Part shown: positions 56,766-64,000 of the stretch, piece by piece
How the letters are laid out: the number at the start of each line of letters is the position of its first letter
How positions within the stretch are numbered: the first letter of the stretch is position 1
Origin: Bradyrhizobium algeriense
Lineage (GTDB): Bacteria; Pseudomonadota; Alphaproteobacteria; Rhizobiales; Xanthobacteraceae
Assembly (NCBI RefSeq): GCF_036924595.1
Contig: NZ_JAZHRV010000001.1
Location: 6,971,501 to 7,035,500, forward strand
DNA: 64,000 nt
Direction of reading: 5' to 3'
Made by a program: the position numbers and the translations under genes
The notes under the pieces: generated by a model
Told to the model about the DNA's origin: nothing
Database searches by the model: none
The model's input: only the letters and a program-made list of their open reading frames with translations

Positions 56766-58310
56766 ATGATCCGCTCCTTTCTCACGGTCTCCTCGGGAAC
56801 GCTGGCCTCACGGCTGCTTGGATTCGTGCGCGATTCGGCGCTTGCGGCGCTGCTCGGCGCGGGCGCCGTCGCGGATGCGTTTCTGGCGGCGTTTCAGTTG
56901 GTCAATGTCGTCAGGCGGCTGTTGACCGAGGGCGGGCTGAACGCCGCGCTGGTGCCGGCATGGCTGCGGGTGCGCGAGACCGATGGGGCGACGGCTGCGG
57001 CGGCGTTCGCCGGCCGTGTGCTCGGCACGGTGACAACAGCGTTGATCGCAGCCACGGCGGTGCTCGCGCTGGTGATGCCGCTCATCATGACGGCGCTGGC
57101 GCCGGGGTTTGCCGGGCGCGAGACGCTGCAGCTTGCGACAGATAACGCCCGCCTGATGCTGCCGTACCTCGCCTTTGCCGGTCCAGTGACCGTGATGATG
57201 GCACTGTTGAACGCGCAAGGCCGCTTCGCGCTGACGGCGTTTTCGCCGCTGCTGTTTAACATCGCTCTGATCGCGGTGATGATTGTACTGCTCGTCATCC
57301 GGCCGGATGCGGTGCAAGCCGCCCAAATCGTCGCCGCGACAACAGGCATTGCCGGACTGTTACAGCTATCGGTGCTGGTGTTGCGCCGTGGCGGCAACAT
57401 CGCCGCCCCCTTGCGGATTTCATTCGATAGCGAAATTCGCGGCTTTCTCGCCAAGGCCGCACCCGGCATGATGGCATCCAGTGCGCCGCAGCTGCTGATG
57501 GTGGCCGGCGCCGTGATCGCCTCGTCGTCGCCATCGGCAGTGTCGTGGCTCTATTTCGCTAATCGCCTGGTCGAACTGCCGCTCGGCATTGTCGGCGTCG
57601 CCATGGGCACGGTGCTGATCCCGGAACTGACGCGCGCGGTGCGCAGCGATGACCATACCGCCGTCGCGCATGCGGAATCGCGCGGCCTCGAACTCGCGGT
57701 CGGCCTGGCGCTGCCGGCGACGCTCGGGCTGATCGTGCTCAGCGAGCCGATCGTGCGGCTGCTGTTCGAGCACGGGGCCTTCACTGCTGACGATACCGCG
57801 GCGACCGCGCGGGCGCTGATGTGGCTGACGCTGGCGCTGCCTGCGCATGTGCTGGTGAAGGCGCTGTCGCCGGCGTTCTTTGCGCGCGAGGATACGATGA
57901 CGCCGCTGGTATCAGCGCTGAAGGGCGTCGTGCTGGCGATCGCTTCCGCCTTCCTGCTCAGCCGCTGGTACGGCACTGAGGGCATCGCTGCGGCGATTGC
58001 GCTCGGCGCGTGGGGCATGGCGTTCAGCCTGATCCGCCGCGGCGCGGAGACTTTTGGATTCTCGATCGACGCCGACGCCAAACGGCGGCTGCCGCGCATC
58101 CTGCTATCAGCGCTCGCCATGGGCGCGCTGCTATGGTTGACGACGCGGTCGATGGCGGCGCTCGCCTCAGACGCACACGGCCTCGTGCAGGCCGTCCTGT
58201 GGCTTGCCGTGATATCGGCGGGAATTGCGATCTACGGCCTGTTTCTGCGGCTTTTCGGCGTCGCCGGCTGGCGCGACGCAGTTAACGCGATCAGGCAATC
58301 CGGGGCCTAG
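56766..58310 (+). CDS. murJ: Lipid II flippase MurJ (MviN)
   Basis: The 514-residue inner-membrane protein has about 14 helices and the MurJ pattern: [20 protein letters not shown] at the start, [34 protein letters not shown], and [21 protein letters not shown]. It moves lipid-linked peptidoglycan precursor across the membrane. An ATG four bases upstream is out of frame. trpS follows within 100 bases, as in many relatives. Confidence 0.96.
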   Translation: MIRSFLTVSSGTLASRLLGFVRDSALAALLGAGAVADAFLAAFQLVNVVRRLLTEGGLNAALVPAWLRVRETDGATAAAAFAGRVLGTVTTALIAATAVLALVMPLIMTALAPGFAGRETLQLATDNARLMLPYLAFAGPVTVMMALLNAQGRFALTAFSPLLFNIALIAVMIVLLVIRPDAVQAAQIVAATTGIAGLLQLSVLVLRRGGNIAAPLRISFDSEIRGFLAKAAPGMMASSAPQLLMVAGAVIASSSPSAVSWLYFANRLVELPLGIVGVAMGTVLIPELTRAVRSDDHTAVAHAESRGLELAVGLALPATLGLIVLSEPIVRLLFEHGAFTADDTAATARALMWLTLALPAHVLVKALSPAFFAREDTMTPLVSALKGVVLAIASAFLLSRWYGTEGIAAAIALGAWGMAFSLIRRGAETFGFSIDADAKRRLPRILLSALAMGALLWLTTRSMAALASDAHGLVQAVLWLAVISAGIAIYGLFLRLFGVAGWRDAVNAIRQSGA

Positions 58311-58390
58311 CGGCTTGCGCGAATAGGGCTCGCGTGGCAAACGACAGCGCGAAACAGGCATCCGATACAGGATCCTTGGGGAAGCTGGCT

Positions 58391-59443
58391 ATGGCTTTTG
58401 TTGAAAAAGTATTTTCGGGCGTCCAGCCGACGGGCAATCTGCATCTCGGCAATTACCTCGGCGCGATCGTCAACTTCGTGAAGATGCAGGAAACCCATGA
58501 CTGCATCTATTGCGTCGTCGACATGCACGCGATCACGCAAGGCGTCGACGTCTGGGGTGGCCCGGCGGAGCTCGCCCGCAATACCCGCGAGGTCACCGCG
58601 GCCTTCATCGCCGCCGGCATCGACCCGAAGAAGCACATCGTGTTCAACCAGAGCCAGGTCACCGGCCATGCCGAGCTGACATGGATATTCAACTGCGTCG
58701 CGCGCGTCGGCTGGCTCAGCCGCATGACGCAGTTCAAGGAGAAGGCCGGCAAGGACCGCGAGAACGCGTCGGTGGGTCTCTATGACTATCCGGTGCTGAT
58801 GGCGGCAGACATCCTGCTGTATCGCGCCACGCATGTGCCGGTCGGCGAGGACCAGAAGCAGCATCTGGAGCTATCTCGCGACATCGCGCAGAAGTTCAAC
58901 AACGACTTCGGCGATTCGATTCGCAGCCACGGCTACAATGACGGCCTGTTCTTTCCGCAGCCCGAACCGCTGATCACGGGCCCTGCGACGCGGGTGATGT
59001 CCTTACGCGACGGCACCAAGAAGATGTCGAAGTCGGACGCCTCGGACAATTCGCGCATCAACCTCACCGACGACGCCGACACCATCGCGCAAAAGATTCG
59101 CAAGGCGAAGACCGATCCGGAACCGCTGCCGTCGGAAGAAAAGGGCCTGGAAAGTCGCCCCGAGGCCGACAACCTCGTCGGCATCTATGCGGCGCTTTCC
59201 GAGCGCAGCAAGGCCGACGTTCTGACGGAATTCGGCGGCGGGCAGTTCTCCAGCTTCAAGAACGCGCTGGTGGAACTTTGCGTCACAAAACTCTCGCCGA
59301 TCGCTTCCGAGATGAAACGGCTGGTCGCCGACCCCGGCCATGTCGACAAAATCCTGGTCGACGGCGCCGACCGGGCGCGCGTCATCGCCGACGAAACCAT
59401 GCGCGCGACCAGGGATATCGTCGGTTTCATCCGCAAGCCCTGA
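58391..59443 (+). CDS. trpS: Tryptophanyl-tRNA synthetase
   Basis: The 350-residue class I enzyme charges tRNA-Trp. The HIGH-type motif is PTGNLHLGN (13-21) and the KMSKS motif is [10 protein letters not shown]. The ATG at 58391, behind GGGGAAG, gives the family's normal beginning ([15 protein letters not shown]). A GTG at 58334 would add 19 unconserved residues. Confidence 0.97.
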   Translation: MAFVEKVFSGVQPTGNLHLGNYLGAIVNFVKMQETHDCIYCVVDMHAITQGVDVWGGPAELARNTREVTAAFIAAGIDPKKHIVFNQSQVTGHAELTWIFNCVARVGWLSRMTQFKEKAGKDRENASVGLYDYPVLMAADILLYRATHVPVGEDQKQHLELSRDIAQKFNNDFGDSIRSHGYNDGLFFPQPEPLITGPATRVMSLRDGTKKMSKSDASDNSRINLTDDADTIAQKIRKAKTDPEPLPSEEKGLESRPEADNLVGIYAALSERSKADVLTEFGGGQFSSFKNALVELCVTKLSPIASEMKRLVADPGHVDKILVDGADRARVIADETMRATRDIVGFIRKP

Positions 59444-59533
59444 GTCTTACCGCCAGGGAAACAGCGACGCCGCTTGTCGAAGGCGGCTGCGCCGTGGCAG
59501 CATGCGTCGGTTTGGCGCAGCACCGGGACATGC

Positions 59534-60028
59534 ATGACCACCCAGCGACGAAGCTACGAGACGGGTCACCAGCCAAAATGCCTTGTCATCGTTGACGACA
59601 CCGCGGAATGGGACCGCGCGGTGTACTACGCCAGCCGCTGGGCGATTCGCGTCGGCGGCGGCGTGGTGATGCTGCGCATCATCGAAATCGAGGATCAGAA
59701 CCAGCAATGGCTTGGTGTTGCCGACCTGATGCGCGCCGAGGCGGAGGACGCCGCTAATGAGGCGCTTGACCGCGCCGCCGGCCGCGCCAACGGCATTGCC
59801 GCGATCACGCCGGAGCGGGTGATTCGTGAGGGCGACCCGACCACCCAGATCCTCGACGTGATCGACAAGGACGTCGATATTTCGATGCTGGTGCTGGCGG
59901 CCAATCCAGGCCCGGAAGGCCCCGGCCCGTTGATCAGCATGATGGCGCAGGTCACGGGCTCGTTCCCGATTCCGGTGGTCATCGTGCCCGGCGATCTCAG
60001 CGATTCCGACATCGACGGCCTGTCTTAG
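59534..60028 (+). CDS. Universal stress protein (UspA family)
   Basis: The 164-residue protein has a single Usp fold: CLVIVDDTAEWDRAVYYASRWAIRVGGGVVMLRI at the N-terminus and MLVLAANPGPEGPGPLIS, then FPIPVVIVPGDLSD. The ATP-binding GxxGxxxxS motif is altered (GPEGPGPLIS), so ATP binding is uncertain. It lies between trpS and the Nfu gene, a neighbourhood common in Bradyrhizobium relatives. Confidence 0.87.
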   Translation: MTTQRRSYETGHQPKCLVIVDDTAEWDRAVYYASRWAIRVGGGVVMLRIIEIEDQNQQWLGVADLMRAEAEDAANEALDRAAGRANGIAAITPERVIREGDPTTQILDVIDKDVDISMLVLAANPGPEGPGPLISMMAQVTGSFPIPVVIVPGDLSDSDIDGLS

Positions 60029-60143
60029 GGCTTGATGCGGCTCGGGAATTTCTGATTGCGCCCCTTGATCGTGCGCTGCCGGTCGCCATCTGCTACAGGA
60101 GACCCACGCGCCGGCCTTGAACCGGCGACGCCGGAGAAAAACC

Positions 60144-60713
60144 ATGTTCATTCAGACCGAAGCCACGCCCAATCCCGCCACGCTGAAATTCATTCCGGGC
60201 CGTACCGTGCTCGACACCGGCACGATGGAATTCGCCAACCGCGAAGCCGCCGCCCGTTCGCCGCTCGCCGAGCGTCTGTTCGACGTGCCCGGCATCTCCA
60301 GCGTGTTCTACGGCTACGATTTCGTCACCGTGACCAAGGCGGATGGCGACTGGCAGCACCTCAAGCCCGCGATCCTCGGCGCCATCATGGAGCACTACAT
60401 GTCCGGCGCGCCGCTTCTGGCTGACGGGACTGCCGGCAACGACGAGGCGGCGGACGAGGAAGGCGAATTCTTCAACGAGGCGGACGCCGATACGGTCGCG
60501 ACCATCAAGGATCTGATCGAGACGCGGGTACGTCCCGCCGTCGCCAATGACGGCGGCGACATCACCTTCCGCGGCTTCAAGGACGGCGTCGTCTACCTCA
60601 ACATGAAAGGTTCCTGCGCCGGCTGCCCATCCTCGACGGCGACGCTGCAGCACGGCATCCAGAATCTGCTGAGGCATTTCGTGCCCGACGTGGTCGAAGT
60701 CCGGCCGGTTTGA
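60144..60713 (+). CDS. Nfu-type iron-sulfur cluster scaffold/carrier
   Basis: The 189-residue protein has an N-terminal Nfu domain (MFIQTEATPNPATLKFIPG, VFYGYDFVTVTK) and a C-terminal NifU-like domain with the cluster-binding pair in GSCAGCPSSTATLQHGIQNLL. It carries a [4Fe-4S] cluster to target enzymes. GGAGAAAAACC precedes the ATG at 60144. Confidence 0.94.
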   Translation: MFIQTEATPNPATLKFIPGRTVLDTGTMEFANREAAARSPLAERLFDVPGISSVFYGYDFVTVTKADGDWQHLKPAILGAIMEHYMSGAPLLADGTAGNDEAADEEGEFFNEADADTVATIKDLIETRVRPAVANDGGDITFRGFKDGVVYLNMKGSCAGCPSSTATLQHGIQNLLRHFVPDVVEVRPV

Positions 60714-60722
60714 GTTGGTGCC

Positions 60723-60813
60723 GTAGGGTGGGCAAAGGCGCGCTTCGCGCCGTGCCCACCATGATCTATCCGTATAGTTAGATGGTGGGCACGCTTCGCT
60801 TTGCCCACCCTAC
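60723..60813. repeat. Inverted repeat, GTAGGGTGGGCAAAG family (copy 2)
   Basis: Same outer arms as the copy at 15614 (GTAGGGTGGGCAAAG and CTTTGCCCACCCTAC), with inner GTGCCCACCAT / ATGGTGGGCAC. It begins ten bases after the Nfu gene. Confidence 0.78.
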
Positions 60814-60863
60814 ACAGCCGCAAGACATGACGGCATGATTGCGCGTCTGCTATACCTCCCCTC

Positions 60864-61565
60864 ATGCTGATCCTCGCCATCGATACCGCGCTTGATGCCT
60901 GCGCCGCGGCCGTGCTCGACACCAGCGCAGGCGGCGTCATCGCGCAGGAATCGCAGGCGATGAAGCGCGGTCATGCCGAAGCCCTGATGCCGCTGATCGC
61001 CCGCGTGATGAAGGTGTCAGGCGTTGCCTTTACCGCGCTCGATCGCATCGCCGCGACCACCGGCCCCGGCAGCTTTACCGGATTGCGCGTCGGCCTTTCG
61101 GCCGCCCGCGGCATTGCGCTCGCCGCCGGCAAGCCGGTCGTCGGCGTGACGACGCTGACCGCTTTTGCCGCCCCCATCGTCAGCGCGAACAGCGAACATC
61201 CGGTGATATCAGCCGTCGACGCACGGCATGATCATGTCTATTTCCAGGTGTTGGGCGGCGACGGCCGTTCATTGATTAACGCGAAAGTAGCCCCGATCGC
61301 GGAAGCGCTCGACGCGGCGCGCTTGGGTGCGCCATATCTGGTCGGCAATGCGGCGAAGATTCTGGCCGACCGCTGGCCGGCCGATGCAGCGCCGCCTTTC
61401 AAGACCGACCAGCAGGCAGCGCCCGATATCGCCTGGGTGGCGTGGCTGGGTGCCGCCGTCGATCCCGAGAGTTCACCGGCGCGGCCCTATTATCTGCGCG
61501 CGCCCGATGCCAAGCCGCCAAAGGATCCGCTGTCCGGTGCTTCACAGCCACCAGCAGCATCATGA
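60864..61565 (+). CDS. tsaB: tRNA threonylcarbamoyladenosine synthesis protein TsaB
   Basis: The 233-residue ASKHA-fold protein shows MLILAIDTALDACAAAVLD, KRGHAEALMPLI, and TGPGSFTGLRVGLSAARG. It helps TsaD to place threonylcarbamoyl on A37 of tRNAs reading ANN codons. Its stop overlaps the ATG of the rimI gene, so the two are coupled. Confidence 0.95.
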   Translation: MLILAIDTALDACAAAVLDTSAGGVIAQESQAMKRGHAEALMPLIARVMKVSGVAFTALDRIAATTGPGSFTGLRVGLSAARGIALAAGKPVVGVTTLTAFAAPIVSANSEHPVISAVDARHDHVYFQVLGGDGRSLINAKVAPIAEALDAARLGAPYLVGNAAKILADRWPADAAPPFKTDQQAAPDIAWVAWLGAAVDPESSPARPYYLRAPDAKPPKDPLSGASQPPAAS

Positions 61566-62047
61566 TGACATGGCTCTCCGATTGGTGGAGCGGCGGCACG
61601 GCCGTGATCGAACCGGCCAGCCCGCGCGACGCGGCGCGTCTGGCGCAACTGCATGGCGCATCGTTTCACCGCGGCTGGGGCGAAGGCGAATTCGAGGTCA
61701 TGCTGACCGAGCGCAATACGCTCGTTCACCGGCTCAGACTTGGACGCAAGACCATCGGCTTTGCGGTGTCGCGCTGGGCGGCTGACGAGGCGGAGTTATT
61801 GTCGATTGCCATCGATGCGGCCCAACGTGGCCGTGGCTTGTCGCGCGACCTGTTGCTGACGCATCTCGGTCATCTCGCCGGCCGCGGCGTATGCAAGGTG
61901 TTCCTCGAGGTCGAAGAAAATAATCAGCCGGCGCGGCGCCTGTATGAATGGGCCGGATTTGAGGTGGTTGGCCGCCGGGAACGCTATTATCAGCAACCCG
62001 GCGGGGAGCAATTGAATGCACTTCTGATGCGACGTGACTTGTCGTAA
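61562..62047 (+). CDS. rimI: Ribosomal-protein-alanine N-acetyltransferase-like GNAT protein
   Basis: The 161-residue GNAT enzyme has the RimI pattern: LHGASFHRGWGEGEFEVML, AELLSIAIDAAQRGRGLSRDLL as the acetyl-CoA site, and LEVEENNQPARRLYEWAGFEVVGRRERYY. RimI acetylates the N-terminus of S18 in E. coli. The ATG overlaps the stop of tsaB, the usual order. A second ATG is directly adjacent. Confidence 0.92.
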   Translation: MMTWLSDWWSGGTAVIEPASPRDAARLAQLHGASFHRGWGEGEFEVMLTERNTLVHRLRLGRKTIGFAVSRWAADEAELLSIAIDAAQRGRGLSRDLLLTHLGHLAGRGVCKVFLEVEENNQPARRLYEWAGFEVVGRRERYYQQPGGEQLNALLMRRDLS

Positions 62048-62101
62048 TATGTGCTGGGTGGCAAAAGACCCCGCAACCTGCGTCCGAAGGCCCTGAGACC
62101 C

Positions 62102-62551
62102 ATGCCCGTACTGAAATCCCCGTCTGCGCACAAGAATACCGGCATTGAGGCACGCTGCGCCGCCACCGGCATGCGCATGACCGAGCAGCGCCGCGTGATC
62201 GCGCGCGTGCTGGCGGATTCGGTCGACCATCCCGACGTCGAGGAACTTTACCGGCGCTGTGTCGCGGTCGACGACAAGATCTCGATCTCGACGGTATACC
62301 GCACCGTCAAACTGTTCGAGGACGCCGGGATCATCGAGCGGCACGATTTCCGCGAGGGACGGGCGCGCTACGAGCAGATGCCCGACAGCCACCACGACCA
62401 TCTGATCAATCTGCGCGACGGCAAGGTGATCGAGTTCACCTCCGAGGAAATCGAGAAATTGCAGGCCGAGATTGCCCGCAAGCTGGGCTACAAGCTGGTC
62501 GATCACCGGCTGGAACTGTATTGCGTCCCGCTCGACGAAGAGAAAACCTAG
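62102..62551 (+). CDS. fur: Fur-family metal-responsive repressor (Fur/Mur)
   Basis: The 149-residue protein has the winged-helix N-terminal half (GMRMTEQRRVIARVL, DKISISTVYRTVKLFEDAGII) and the dimerisation half with metal-binding HHDHLINLRDGKVIEF. The Cys pairs of zinc-structured Fur are absent, as is usual in alphaproteobacteria, where the protein responds to manganese or iron and is called Mur or Fur. The ATG at 62102 is preferred; a GTG at 62051 adds 17 basic residues. Confidence 0.92.
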   Translation: MPVLKSPSAHKNTGIEARCAATGMRMTEQRRVIARVLADSVDHPDVEELYRRCVAVDDKISISTVYRTVKLFEDAGIIERHDFREGRARYEQMPDSHHDHLINLRDGKVIEFTSEEIEKLQAEIARKLGYKLVDHRLELYCVPLDEEKT

Positions 62552-62570
62552 TTTTCGTGAACCACTTTTC

Positions 62571-63245
62571 GTGAATTTCGATCTCATCATTTTCGATTGC
62601 GACGGCGTGCTGGTCGACAGCGAAGTCATTTCATGCCGCGCGCATGCCGAGACATTGACGCGTCACGGCTATCCGATCACATCGGAACAGGTACTCGAAC
62701 GGTTTCTCGGTGTGTCTGACCGCGAGGCGCGCCAAACGATCGAACGCGAGATCAACCGAAAACTACCTGATGACTTCGAACAACAGGTGAAGGCGGCCAC
62801 GCTGAAATTTTACGAGGGCGATTTGCAGGCGATCGCACATGTCGGCGACGCCATTGGCGCGATACGCCTGCCTAAATGCGTCGCTTCCAGCGGAACGCCC
62901 GAAAAGATTCGCCACGGCCTCAGCTGCGCCGGCCTCTACGACCAACTCGCGCCGCATATTTTCTCCGCTACGCAGGTCAGCCGCGGTAAACCGGCGCCCG
63001 ATCTGTTTCTATTCGCGGCCGAGCAGATGAAGGTGCAACCGGCCCAGTGCCTGGTTATCGAGGACAGCATTCCTGGCGTCACCGGCGGCCGCGCCGCCGG
63101 CATGACCGTGCTCGGTTTCCACGGCGGCAGCCATTGTCAGCCGGGCCACGCCGAGAAGCTGTGCGCCGCCGGAGCGGACATGATCTTCGACGATATGCGG
63201 CAACTGCCCGACCTGATTGCACGCATCGCTCGAAAGGTCAGCTAG
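62571..63245 (+). CDS. HAD-superfamily hydrolase (beta-phosphoglucomutase/phosphoglycolate phosphatase-like)
   Basis: The 224-residue protein has HAD motif I IIFDCDGVLVDSE, motif II in CVASSGTPEKIRHG, and motifs III-IV in GKPAPDLFLFAAEQM and CLVIEDSIPGVTGG. The cap type I fits sugar-phosphate or phosphoglycolate phosphatases. The start is the GTG at 62571 with a weak ribosome site, 20 bases after fur. Confidence 0.9.
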   Translation: MNFDLIIFDCDGVLVDSEVISCRAHAETLTRHGYPITSEQVLERFLGVSDREARQTIEREINRKLPDDFEQQVKAATLKFYEGDLQAIAHVGDAIGAIRLPKCVASSGTPEKIRHGLSCAGLYDQLAPHIFSATQVSRGKPAPDLFLFAAEQMKVQPAQCLVIEDSIPGVTGGRAAGMTVLGFHGGSHCQPGHAEKLCAAGADMIFDDMRQLPDLIARIARKVS

Positions 63246-63332
63246 ATCAGCATCGCTTGGTTGAAGTCCGGCGTCGCCGCCGACATCAGATCAACAATCT
63301 TGCCGCGAGTTAACTGGGCACGGAACCCGCAG

Positions 63333-64000
63333 GTGATAGTTTCAGGTGAACCTGCGCGAGGGGAGCGGCGCATCCCAAGATTACCCGACAACCAAATATT
63401 GAAGACGGCCTCGTCGCTCACGCTCGTTGCGGCGGTGGCTATGCTTGCGCGAACCTGGCAGCTTTCGCAGAACGAGTTTGGAAGGCAATACTACGCCGCG
63501 GGCGTGCGCAGCATGCTGGATAGCTGGCACAATTTTCTCTTCAACGCGTTCGACCCCGCAGGCTTTGTTTCCATCGACAAGCCGCCGGTGGCGATCTGGC
63601 TGCAGGTCGCCAGCGCCAAGCTGCTCGGCTTTGGCACGCTTTCGATTCTGCTCACCCAGGTGATGGCGGGATTGGCCGCGGTAGTGATCATCTACGCGCT
63701 GCTGCGGAAATATTGGGGCCGGACGGCAGGACTTATCGCCGCGCTGTCGCTCGCGCTGAGCCCGGTCAATGTCGCCGTCGACCGTTCCAACAATACCGAG
63801 AGCTGTCTCATCCTGGTGCTGCTGGCCGCCGCGTGGTTGGGGATGCGGGCGGCCGAAACCGGCCGGCTCGCGATGCTCTGCGCCGCGATGGCCGCGATCG
63901 GCATCGGCTTCAACGTCAAGATGGGAGCCGCGCTGGTGTTGGCGCCGGTACTGGCCCTGACGTTCAGCCTCGCCCGGCCCGGCGCTCCCGTCACCTGGCA
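63333..64000 (+). CDS. Family 39 glycosyltransferase, N-terminal part (cut by window edge)
   Basis: The visible 222 residues show ARTWQLSQNEFGRQYYAAGVRSM with the first periplasmic loop, VSIDKPPVAIWLQVASAKLLG, and RSNNTESCLILVLLAAAWLG, characteristic of the GT39/ArnT/PMT-like membrane transferases that use polyprenyl-phosphate sugars. The frame is open to the right edge. The start is likely the GTG at 63333; a TTG at 63399 or an ATG at 63441 are alternatives. It should modify lipid A or another surface glycan. Confidence 0.82.
   Translation, partial: MIVSGEPARGERRIPRLPDNQILKTASSLTLVAAVAMLARTWQLSQNEFGRQYYAAGVRSMLDSWHNFLFNAFDPAGFVSIDKPPVAIWLQVASAKLLGFGTLSILLTQVMAGLAAVVIIYALLRKYWGRTAGLIAALSLALSPVNVAVDRSNNTESCLILVLLAAAWLGMRAAETGRLAMLCAAMAAIGIGFNVKMGAALVLAPVLALTFSLARPGAPVTW

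Overview
The window reads as a stretch of chromosome from a GC-rich alphaproteobacterium of the Bradyrhizobium/Nitrobacteraceae type. The reasons are the gene order rpsT - dnaA - dnaN - recF - gyrB, a DUF3551 small secreted protein, an alphaproteobacterial Fur/Mur regulator, many solute-binding proteins, and several families of palindromic intergenic repeats that I associate with Bradyrhizobium. The assignment is inference: no rRNA or tRNA gene is visible.

Region 1 (1-25.8 kb) is metabolic and transport DNA. It holds a chemoreceptor cut by the left edge, a Tat-exported serine hydrolase, a racemase-family protein, and a divergent amino-acid uptake locus (RpiR regulator, class III aminotransferase and binding protein on the minus strand; two permeases on the plus strand; no ATPase). 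An ArsR - SRPBCC - DUF899 - DUF1428 operon follows, then two orphan Bug-type binding proteins, a gutted AMP-ligase pseudogene, an amidohydrolase, an HD-GYP protein, a two-gene molybdenum hydroxylase, two alpha/beta hydrolases, a polysaccharide-export lipoprotein and msrA.

Region 2 (25.9-38.2 kb) is the replication cluster. rpsT has a clear promoter and terminator. A 1.3 kb non-coding stretch with a perfect DnaA box precedes dnaA, then come dnaN, recF, gyrB and a murA homologue. Two genes break the usual order: a DUF559 nuclease-fold gene flanked by inverted copies of one repeat lies between dnaN and recF, and an acyltransferase on the opposite strand lies between recF and gyrB.

Region 3 (38.3-55.6 kb) is mixed: a MATE exporter with a DUF2867 gene, a FUSC-type exporter, an MmgE/PrpD protein, two more serine hydrolases, a membrane-anchored AraC regulator, a GNAT enzyme and a pirin gene divergent across a perfect 44-bp palindrome, purC, a crotonase, a SulP-STAS-cyclic-nucleotide-domain fusion, and a succinate-semialdehyde dehydrogenase.

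Region 4 (55.6-64 kb) is mostly housekeeping: an adenosine-kinase-type sugar kinase, murJ, trpS, a universal stress protein, an Nfu-type iron-sulfur scaffold, tsaB, rimI and fur in close order, a HAD phosphatase, and a family 39 glycosyltransferase cut by the right edge.

The most unusual items are the repeat-flanked DUF559 cassette, the MurA homologue with Asp in place of the catalytic Cys, the SulP-STAS-CNBD fusion, the 44-bp perfect palindrome, the operator-like inverted repeat in the RpiR locus, and the DnaA box held in the loop of an inverted repeat upstream of dnaA.
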